Shown here: positions 1 to 4,747 of the stretch, piece after piece
Layout of the letters: every line of letters begins with the position of its first letter
Numbering within the stretch: the stretch's first letter is position 1
NCBI GenBank assembly: GCA_028711355.1
Contig: JAQTSL010000025.1
Coordinates: 11,995 to 19,645, forward strand
Length of the DNA: 7,651 nucleotides
Source of the DNA: Rhodoferax sp.
Lineage (GTDB): Bacteria > Pseudomonadota > Gammaproteobacteria > Burkholderiales > Burkholderiaceae_C
Direction: 5' to 3'
The notes under the pieces: model-generated
What the model was told of the DNA's origin: nothing
The model's input: the letters and a program-made list of their open reading frames with translations, nothing else
Database searches by the model: none
Translations under genes and position numbers: made by a program

Positions 1-79
1 CCAGCTCTATTTGAAGGTCTTGTGTTAGACCACGCGTAGCGCCGATTTTTTCAAGTCTCTGGGGTTTTGGTCCATCCAC

Positions 80-703
80 GTGCCGTATCCAAAGTCGTTG
101 CCCGATCAAAAGGTGAAGCCAGTCACAGCGTTTGAGCACTTGCTTGTTGCCGGTGCCGCGCGCATGGACAAGGGTTTTGACCGGGTGGCGGACCTGGTTG
201 ACTATCTGGCTCAAACGCAGGCAGCGCTACCCATCTGGATACAAATTTCGGCTACCCACCAAGACGCGCACAGTGCTCAGGTGCGGTCCCAGATTGCAAG
301 GCTCAAACATTCGAGGTATTTGCATCAGACCCTGATTGAAAGCACTTTGAGCCCCCCGGACTATCAAGCTTTGTTTGCTGGTGGAATCAGCCTTCAGCCC
401 TATTCTGAAGTTGACTTTGCTGACCGGGTCAGTGGTGTCACGCTGGATGCGCTGTTGGCCGGTTGCCCGGTGATTGTGACGGCGAACACCTGGTTGGGGC
501 GAATGGTTGTCAAGCACAATGCGGGTATTGCCACCAGTGATTTGTCGCCGAGTGGATTACACCGCGCGATCACGCGCATTGCCAACGACTATGAGGCGTA
601 TTCGCAGCGTGCGGTGATGGCTGGTGCGGTGCTGAGTCAACAGCACTCTGCCGCTTCCATGATGCGGGTAATTTTTGAAAATGAAGTGGATCATGATGTA
701 TAA
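80..703 (+). CDS. Glycosyltransferase C-terminal domain (GT4-like), probably truncated
   Basis: The 207-residue product looks like the nucleotide-sugar-binding half of a GT-B (family 4 type) glycosyltransferase. Residues 23-34 (VAGAARMDKGFD) form the usual start of the second Rossmann domain, with a Lys-Gly in the phosphate-binding turn. Residues 115-134 (DRVSGVTLDALLAGCPVIVT) match the E/D-x(n)-G-T-L-E-A-L-A-G-x-P-V-I acceptor/donor motif region. Family members are usually 350-400 residues with an N-terminal acceptor domain, which is absent here. The first usable start is GTG at 80, without a convincing ribosome binding site. The frame stays open and protein-like back to 29 and meets TAG at 26-28. 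The gene is therefore either a remnant, an in-frame nonsense mutant whose 5' part lies outside the window, or a sequence error. Sugar donor and acceptor cannot be told. Stop is TAA at 701-703. Confidence 0.6.
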   Translation: MPYPKSLPDQKVKPVTAFEHLLVAGAARMDKGFDRVADLVDYLAQTQAALPIWIQISATHQDAHSAQVRSQIARLKHSRYLHQTLIESTLSPPDYQALFAGGISLQPYSEVDFADRVSGVTLDALLAGCPVIVTANTWLGRMVVKHNAGIATSDLSPSGLHRAITRIANDYEAYSQRAVMAGAVLSQQHSAASMMRVIFENEVDHDV

Positions 704-704
704 A
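675..704 (+). promoter_or_regulatory. Candidate sigma70 promoter for tolB-pal-cpoB
   Basis: TTGAAA at 675-680 and TATAAA at 699-704 each match five of six sigma70 consensus bases and are 18 bp apart. The pair overlaps the last codons of the glycosyltransferase gene. A transcript would begin near 711 and carry about 55 nt of leader before the tolB ATG, including the hairpin at 718-739. This is prediction from sequence only. Confidence 0.45.
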
Positions 705-717
705 CTGCTGTAACCAA

Positions 718-745
718 AAGGTTGGCTGGTCTCAACCTTGTTTTT
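718..745 (+). terminator. Hairpin plus T-run between glycosyltransferase gene and tolB
   Basis: AAGGTTG (718-724) and CAACCTT (733-739) form a perfect 7-bp stem with an 8-base loop, followed by GTTTTT (740-745). This resembles a short rho-independent terminator for the glycosyltransferase gene. It lies downstream of the candidate promoter at 675-704, so it would also sit in the tolB leader and could act there instead. The stem is short and only moderately GC-rich, so its strength is uncertain. Confidence 0.45.
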
Positions 746-765
746 CGGAACTATTTTTTTTTGAT

Positions 766-2040
766 ATGCGTTTTGCACCCTGGTTAAAGTTTGTTTTTAT
801 CTGTGTTGCGTTGGCCTGCGGGTCTAGCTGGGCCCAGTTCCGCGTCGAAGTCTCTGGTGTCGGCCTGACACAGGTACCGGTCAGCTTTGCGCCGTTCAAA
901 GGGCAGGACGGCTCGCCACAAAAAATTTCAGACATCGTTCGGGCAGACCTGGAGCGCAGTGGCCAGTTTCGGGCAGTTGTGGCGGCAGGGGGGGTGCTGG
1001 ATGAACTGACTCTGCCCAATTTGTCGGTCTATCGTCAGGCGGGCGCTGACGCGTTGGTCTCGGGCAGCGTCAACAAGCTGGCAGACGGTCGATTTGATGT
1101 GCGCTTCAGGTTGTGGGACGTGGTCAAGGGGCAGGATATGGGCGGCCAGAGCTTTGCCGTCGCTCCTGCAGATTTGCGCTTGGCCGCGCACCGGGTTGCC
1201 GACTATGTTTATGAAAAGCTCACCGGCGACAAAGGTGCGTTTTCAACCCGTATCGCTTATGTCACCAAGGCCGCCCAGCGTTACCAGTTATGGGTGGCCG
1301 ACGCAGATGGCGAAAACCCGTTGCCCGCGCTGGCCAGCGCCGAGCCCATTATTTCACCGGCCTGGTCGCCTGACGGCAACCAGTTGGCCTATGTGTCTTT
1401 TGAATCACGCAAGCCGGTCGTTTATGTGCACAACGTCAGCTCGGGCAAGCGTCGCCTGATTGCCAATTTCAAGGGCTCCAACAGTGCGCCGGCCTGGTCA
1501 CCTGACGGCAAGACGATTGCGGTCACCCTGAGCCTGGGGGGCGGCTCGCAATTATTTTTGCTCAACGCCAACGGTGGCGAGCCGCGCCGCTTGATGCAAT
1601 CTGGCAGCATTGATACCGAGCCTGTTTTTGCGCCCAATGGGAATAGCCTTTATTTTGTCAGCGACCGTGGCGGCTCGCCGCAGATTTATCGAGCCAATCT
1701 CGCTGGGCAAAATGTCGAACGCGTCACGTTCACAGGCAGTTACAACATTTCTCCGGCGCTGAGCCCGGACGGGCGCTGGCTGGCGTATATTTCCCGCGTT
1801 GGGGGTGCCTTTAAATTGCATTTGATGGATTTGCAAAGCGGGGAAATCCGTTCGGTCAGCGACTCTAGCGCGGATGAAAGCCCAAGCTTTGCACCCAACG
1901 GCCGGCTGGTGGTCTATGCCACGCAACAGTTGGGCAAAGAGGCGCTGATGACGACCACGCTGGACGGTTCGGTCAAGGCCCGGTTAAGTGGTCAAAGCGG
2001 CGATATCCGTGAACCCCATTGGGGTCCTTTTGCCAGATAA
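766..2040 (+). CDS. tolB: TolB, periplasmic beta-propeller of the Tol-Pal system
   Basis: TolB binds Pal in the periplasm and, through its mature N-terminus, TolA. The complex keeps the outer membrane joined to peptidoglycan and draws it in at division. The 424-residue product matches the family length. Residues 1-23 are a Sec signal peptide ending SWA, with mature protein starting QFRVEVSG. Residues 24-155 are the TolB N-terminal domain. The propeller blades show the repeated SPDG/APNG signature at 197-204, 241-248, 285-292, 329-336 and 372-379. ATG 766 is the only start available: no ATG, GTG or TTG lies between it and the upstream in-frame TGA at 694-696. The only Shine-Dalgarno-like bases, GGAA at 747-750, are about 15 nt away, across a T9 run. 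pal follows after 20 bp, as in other Proteobacteria. The gene before it here is not tolA. Confidence 0.97.
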   Translation: MRFAPWLKFVFICVALACGSSWAQFRVEVSGVGLTQVPVSFAPFKGQDGSPQKISDIVRADLERSGQFRAVVAAGGVLDELTLPNLSVYRQAGADALVSGSVNKLADGRFDVRFRLWDVVKGQDMGGQSFAVAPADLRLAAHRVADYVYEKLTGDKGAFSTRIAYVTKAAQRYQLWVADADGENPLPALASAEPIISPAWSPDGNQLAYVSFESRKPVVYVHNVSSGKRRLIANFKGSNSAPAWSPDGKTIAVTLSLGGGSQLFLLNANGGEPRRLMQSGSIDTEPVFAPNGNSLYFVSDRGGSPQIYRANLAGQNVERVTFTGSYNISPALSPDGRWLAYISRVGGAFKLHLMDLQSGEIRSVSDSSADESPSFAPNGRLVVYATQQLGKEALMTTTLDGSVKARLSGQSGDIREPHWGPFAR

Positions 2041-2048
2041 ATTTATTT

Positions 2049-2054
2049 AAGGAG
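2049..2054 (+). promoter_or_regulatory. Ribosome binding site of pal
   Basis: AAGGAG ends 6 nt before the pal ATG at 2061. It is the strongest Shine-Dalgarno match in the cluster and fixes the pal start. It fits the high expression expected of an abundant lipoprotein. Confidence 0.8.
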
Positions 2055-2060
2055 TGATCG

Positions 2061-2594
2061 ATGAAGCGATTGTTTTGGGTTTTGGCTTTGAGCGTGATGC
2101 TGACCGCCTGTGGCACTTCGGTGCCCCTGTCCGATGTGCCGGTCAGCGACGCAACCGCCAAGCCGGTGGGCGCTGCGTCGGCCAATGCGGCTGTAGCGAC
2201 CGGCGCGGCTGGTACCGGGGTTGCTCCGGTTGATCTGACGTCACAGAACCAGCCAGCCAGCGCCGCTTTGGCCGATCGGGTGGTGTACTTTGATTACGAC
2301 AGTTTTGTCATCAAGCCCGAGTTTCAGTCGCTGATTGCCGAGCATGCCCGGTTGATCAAGAGCCAGCCGGGTCGCAAGGCCGTTGTTGAAGGTCACACCG
2401 ATGAGCGTGGTGGGCGGGAATACAACCTGGCGTTGGGTCAAAAGCGTGCCGAAGCGGTGCTGGGTGCACTGACCGTGCTGGGTGTTCAGGGCAACCAGCT
2501 TGAGGCGGTCAGTTTTGGCAAGGAAAAGCCGACGGTCCAAGGCGCGGATGAAGCGGCGTTTGCCAAGAATCGTCGTGCACAGATTCGCTACTGA
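2061..2594 (+). CDS. pal: Pal, peptidoglycan-associated outer-membrane lipoprotein
   Basis: Pal is anchored in the outer membrane by a lipid and grips peptidoglycan non-covalently; TolB competes for it. The 177-residue product has a lipoprotein signal with lipobox LTAC and the lipidated Cys at residue 17. Residue 18 is Gly, not Asp, so there is no inner-membrane retention signal and Lol sorting to the outer membrane is expected. Residues 30-69 form an Ala/Gly/Val-rich linker. The OmpA_C domain runs from about 74 to 177, with VYFDYDS (75-81), the diaminopimelate-binding GHTDERG (111-117) followed by EYN, and NRRAQI (170-175). Family proteins usually have Thr after HTDERG; here it is Gly. The stop codon shares one base with the cpoB start (TGATG), which implies translational coupling. 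Confidence 0.97.
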   Translation: MKRLFWVLALSVMLTACGTSVPLSDVPVSDATAKPVGAASANAAVATGAAGTGVAPVDLTSQNQPASAALADRVVYFDYDSFVIKPEFQSLIAEHARLIKSQPGRKAVVEGHTDERGGREYNLALGQKRAEAVLGALTVLGVQGNQLEAVSFGKEKPTVQGADEAAFAKNRRAQIRY

Positions 2595-3409
2595 TGAAGC
2601 TGCGCGCTATCTGTTTTTCAAGGCGGTCTTGGTCGGTGCGTCTGGCGCTGGCGCTGACGGCGGTGTTGATGTCGGCTGGTTCGCAAGCGGCGTTGTTCGA
2701 GGACGACGAGGCGCGCAAGGCCATTCTGGATTTGCGTCAGCGCGTTGAAGCCGTGCGTACCGAAGCCGAGCAGGCGCGCCAAGCTGCCCGTCAGGCCGCA
2801 GCGCAAGATGGCGCCAGCCTTAGCAAGGGCCAACTGGATTTGCACAGTCAAATTGAGTTGCTGCGCGGCGAGATTTCCAGTCTGCGGGGTGCCAACGAGG
2901 TATTGTCCAAGGCACTGTCGGACCTGCAGTTACAGCTTAGAAGCGACGCGCAAACTCGCCAGACGCTGGAACAACGGCTGGCCCAGTTGGAGCCGACCAA
3001 GGTGACGGTTGATGGCGTCGAATTCACCGTCGAGCCGGGTGAGCGGCGTGAGTTTGAAGCTGCCTTGACGGTTTTTCGGCGCGGTGACTTTCTGGCCGCA
3101 CAGAACCTGTTTGTTTCATTTTTGGGGCGCTATGCTGGCAGCGGGTATGCCATTCCCGCCTTGTTCTGGCTGGGCAACGCGCAGTACGCCACGCGTGACT
3201 ACAAAGAGGCCATGATCAACTTTCGCGCGTTGATTGCACGTTCAGCCAACCATCTGCGTGCGCCAGAGGCGGTGCTGTCGGTGGCGAATTGCCAGCTTGA
3301 GCTCAAAGACGCCAAGGGAGCGCGTAAGACGCTGACCGACTTGATCAAGGCCTATCCCCAGTCCGAGGCGGCGGCGGCGGCCAAGGAACGGTTGGCCGCC
3401 CTCAAATAA
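2594..3409 (+). CDS. cpoB: CpoB (YbgF), Tol-Pal accessory division coordinator
   Basis: CpoB is a periplasmic protein that in E. coli coordinates peptidoglycan synthesis by PBP1B with Tol-driven outer-membrane constriction, and binds TolA. The 271-residue product begins with a signal peptide of about 32 residues (Arg-rich n-region, hydrophobic core, end SQA). A long Gln/Ala/Leu/Glu-rich coiled-coil segment covers about 37-134 and is expected to drive trimerisation. A linker follows (about 135-150), then a TPR domain at about 152-269 with TPR-like helix pairs around GNAQYATRDYKEA and LELKDAKGARK. The ATG overlaps the pal stop by one base and has no separate strong ribosome binding site, so coupled translation is likely. 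The Ala run near the C-terminus comes from a GCG/GGC repeat at about 3366-3381. tcdA starts 28 bp downstream with no terminator between. Confidence 0.94.
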   Translation: MKLRAICFSRRSWSVRLALALTAVLMSAGSQAALFEDDEARKAILDLRQRVEAVRTEAEQARQAARQAAAQDGASLSKGQLDLHSQIELLRGEISSLRGANEVLSKALSDLQLQLRSDAQTRQTLEQRLAQLEPTKVTVDGVEFTVEPGERREFEAALTVFRRGDFLAAQNLFVSFLGRYAGSGYAIPALFWLGNAQYATRDYKEAMINFRALIARSANHLRAPEAVLSVANCQLELKDAKGARKTLTDLIKAYPQSEAAAAAKERLAALK

Positions 3410-3437
3410 CCTGGCTTGCTGGTTGGCGCCCAATGCC

Positions 3438-4181
3438 ATGACGCAAGATCGCCGGTTTTCTGCGTTAGACCGCCTTTTTGGCATTGCCGGTGGCCAAAAG
3501 ATCCGTTCGGCGCATGTGTTGGTGGTTGGGGTTGGCGGGGTCGGTTCGTGGGCGGTGGAATCGCTGGCGCGCAGCGGTGTGGGGCGCATCACGCTGGTCG
3601 ATCTGGACCATGTCGCGCAATCCAACATCAATCGGCAGATTCATGCGACGCTGGACTCGATTGGACAGGCCAAGGTGCTGGCCATGCGCGCCCGGATTGG
3701 CAGCTATTTCCCCGAGTGCCGGGTTGAGTGCATCGACGACTTTGCGACCCCGTTGAACTGGCTGCAAATGGTACCGCCAGAGGTTGATGCCGTGATTGAT
3801 GCCTGTGACCAGGTGCCGACCAAAATCTGTTTGGCGCAGTGGGCACGAGAGCAGCACAAGATTTTTATTGCGTCGGGTGCGGCGGGGGGCAAACGTCACG
3901 CACAGCGGGTCAGTGTTGACGATTTGTCACGGGTTACGCACGATCCCTTGCTGGCCAAGGTGCGCTACACCCTGCGGCGCCAGCACGGTGCCCCACGGGG
4001 TGAAAGGTCGATGGGTGTGGCTTGCGTTTTCAGCGACGAGGCAGTGGCAGCGCCCGATGCGTCGTGCCAGGTGGTTGGTGACGGCTCGCTGAACTGCCAT
4101 GGTTTTGGCTCGCTGGTCAGTGTGACGGCAACTTTTGGTCATTGCGCTGCAGGTTATGTATTAAATCAATTAGCCGGTTGA
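3438..4181 (+). CDS. tcdA: TcdA, tRNA threonylcarbamoyladenosine dehydratase
   Basis: TcdA (CsdL/YgdL) belongs to the E1-like ThiF/MoeB/HesA superfamily. It uses ATP to cyclise t6A to ct6A at position 37 of tRNAs that read ANN codons. From ATG 3438 the product has 247 residues, slightly shorter than E. coli TcdA (about 268). It shows the nucleotide-binding GVGGVGSWA (31-39), the NRQIHA segment (65-70) that supplies the ATP-contacting Asn-Arg, DACD (121-124), GAAGGKR (147-153), the family-typical DPLLAKVR region, and a conserved Cys at 220 in LNCHGFGS. There is no CxxC zinc pair, which argues against MoeB/ThiF proper. The frame also offers TTG at 3423, but ATG gives the family-like N-terminus; neither has a clear ribosome binding site. 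It probably reads through from cpoB, and tRNA-Lys follows 116 bp later. Confidence 0.92.
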   Translation: MTQDRRFSALDRLFGIAGGQKIRSAHVLVVGVGGVGSWAVESLARSGVGRITLVDLDHVAQSNINRQIHATLDSIGQAKVLAMRARIGSYFPECRVECIDDFATPLNWLQMVPPEVDAVIDACDQVPTKICLAQWAREQHKIFIASGAAGGKRHAQRVSVDDLSRVTHDPLLAKVRYTLRRQHGAPRGERSMGVACVFSDEAVAAPDASCQVVGDGSLNCHGFGSLVSVTATFGHCAAGYVLNQLAG

Positions 4182-4255
4182 GCTTTGCCCGGTTTGCTGC
4201 CTTTGATCGCCAGCAGGCAGGCTGATGCAAGCCCGGAAAGCTGCGCAAAATTGGC

Positions 4256-4261
4256 TACAAT
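4256..4261 (+). promoter_or_regulatory. Possible -10 element for tRNA-Lys
   Basis: TACAAT at 4256-4261 matches five of six -10 bases and lies 36 bp before the tRNA. I find no good -35 at 16-18 bp spacing (the region near 4233-4238 reads CCGGAA). It could be an activator-dependent or weak promoter, or the tRNA may be transcribed by read-through from tcdA. In the 4182-4255 stretch I see no terminator with a T-run. Confidence 0.3.
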
Positions 4262-4268
4262 GCGCGGC

Positions 4269-4296
4269 TTCGCTCCGGCCAGCGGCTGGCGGCGAA
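4269..4296 (+). other. Hairpin in the 5' leader of tRNA-Lys
   Basis: TTCGC (4269-4273) pairs with GCGAA (4292-4296), enclosing GCCAG (4278-4282) and CTGGC (4286-4290) around a CGG loop. An asymmetric internal loop (4274-4277 against 4291) separates the two stems. The structure ends one base before the mature tRNA, where RNase P would cut. It may help precursor folding or processing, or simply be GC-rich chance pairing. Confidence 0.4.
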
Positions 4297-4297
4297 A

Positions 4298-4373
4298 GGG
4301 ATGTTAGCTCAGATGGTAGAGCAGCGGACTTTTAATCCGTTTGTCGTGGGTTCGATCCCCGCACATCCCACCA
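4298..4373 (+). tRNA. tRNA-Lys (anticodon UUU)
   Basis: A complete 76-base cloverleaf with encoded CCA. The acceptor stem pairs GGGATGT (4298-4304) with ACATCCC (4363-4369), followed by discriminator A4370 and CCA (4371-4373). The D arm is GCTC/GAGC (4307-4310, 4319-4322). The anticodon stem GCGGA/TCCGT has one G-T pair, and the loop CTTTTAA puts TTT at 4331-4333 as the anticodon. The variable loop is TTGTC. The T arm GTGGG/CCCGC holds TTCGATC. It decodes AAA and AAG. A37 (4334) is the base that carries t6A and would be cyclised by TcdA, encoded just upstream. Confidence 0.98.
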
Positions 4374-4380
4374 ATACAGC

Positions 4381-4423
4381 AATGGTTTGCCATTTTTAAT
4401 ACAGTGGCAAACCATTTTGATTT
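4381..4423 (+). terminator. Rho-independent terminator after tRNA-Lys
   Basis: AATGGTTTGCCA (4381-4392) and TGGCAAACCATT (4405-4416) form a perfect 12-bp stem with a 12-base loop, and the tail after it is TTTTGATTT. It begins 8 bases after the CCA end. The T-rich tail is on the + side only, so it best serves the tol-pal-tcdA-tRNA transcript and not the converging oxidoreductase gene. Confidence 0.9.
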
Positions 4424-4627
4424 ATGCCGTTGTGCCGGATGAGTGTTCGCGCGCGCTGGCGATGTTGCAATCAAGCGGCCTGGGGGTGTTGGTTTCAGAA
4501 GTGATCATTGAGGCATTCGTATCTGGCTTTGATTGCGCGTGACGGTGCTGGTGGGCGCGCCGGAAATACGTCGTTTGACCTTGTTGAAGCGCAGTTTGGC
4601 GCACCCGCAAAGGCGGTTTCCGATCTG
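4424..4627. other. Convergent intergenic stretch without a confident gene
   Basis: This is the rest of the space between the tRNA terminator and the converging minus-strand genes. I see no RNA gene, mobile element or clear terminator for the minus strand. The + strand frame through 4423-4542 reads like protein (see findings) but has no proper start or ribosome binding site. The remaining bases have no recognisable content. Confidence 0.5.
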
Positions 4628-4747
4628 TTAACCGAGCTTCTCAAAGTCGCGCCCGGTCGGCTCGAACCCAAAGCTGCGGTCGATGTCGATCACCACCTGG
4701 TAGATACGCCACAAGTCCAGCGGACGCACGATGTCTTGGCCCGTCAT
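4628..4747 (-). CDS. Possible 39-residue peptide coupled to the oxidoreductase gene
   Basis: The ATG (4747-4745) overlaps the oxidoreductase stop as ATGA, the classic layout for coupled translation, and the frame ends at TAA (4630-4628). The product starts MTGQDIVRPLDLWRIYQVV and ends FEPTGRDFEKLG. It has a mixed acidic/basic/aromatic composition with no signal peptide or membrane segment. Third codon positions are mostly G or C, as in the real genes nearby. There is no separate Shine-Dalgarno. I do not recognise the family. It could be a real small protein, the start of a longer gene cut short by a stop, or a shifted extension of the oxidoreductase C-terminus. The frame also runs open into the oxidoreductase gene up to about 4876, so chance remains possible. 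Confidence 0.4.
   Translation of the reverse strand: MTGQDIVRPLDLWRIYQVVIDIDRSFGFEPTGRDFEKLG

Noticed and set aside
1..36. Another-frame fragment PALFEGLVLDHA as the upstream continuation of the glycosyltransferase through a frameshift
   Set aside because: Too short to judge at the window edge, and the direct frame is already protein-like up to the TAG at 26-28, so nonsense is the simpler reading.
3361..3385. GCG/GGC triplet run near the cpoB end as a microsatellite
   Set aside because: It simply encodes an Ala-rich helix, common at CpoB C-termini in GC-rich genomes, and is too short to matter.
3423..3437. TTG at 3423 as the tcdA start, adding five residues
   Set aside because: ATG 3438 is in frame and gives a family-like N-terminus; the added residues MAPNA have no support and no Shine-Dalgarno precedes TTG.
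3465..3899. 144-codon open frame on the minus strand opposite tcdA
   Set aside because: It is antisense to well conserved TcdA motifs. The His/Arg/Asn/Gln-rich composition is typical of a shadow frame.
4182..4255. Possible terminator after tcdA from TGCTG/CAGCA pairing (4195-4215)
   Set aside because: The stem is only five bases with an 11-base loop and no T-run follows.
4550..4600. GGCGCGCC palindrome and nearby GC-rich dyads as a minus-strand terminator or attachment site
   Set aside because: Short dyads without a T-run on the minus strand, no flanking repeats and no integrase gene in the window.
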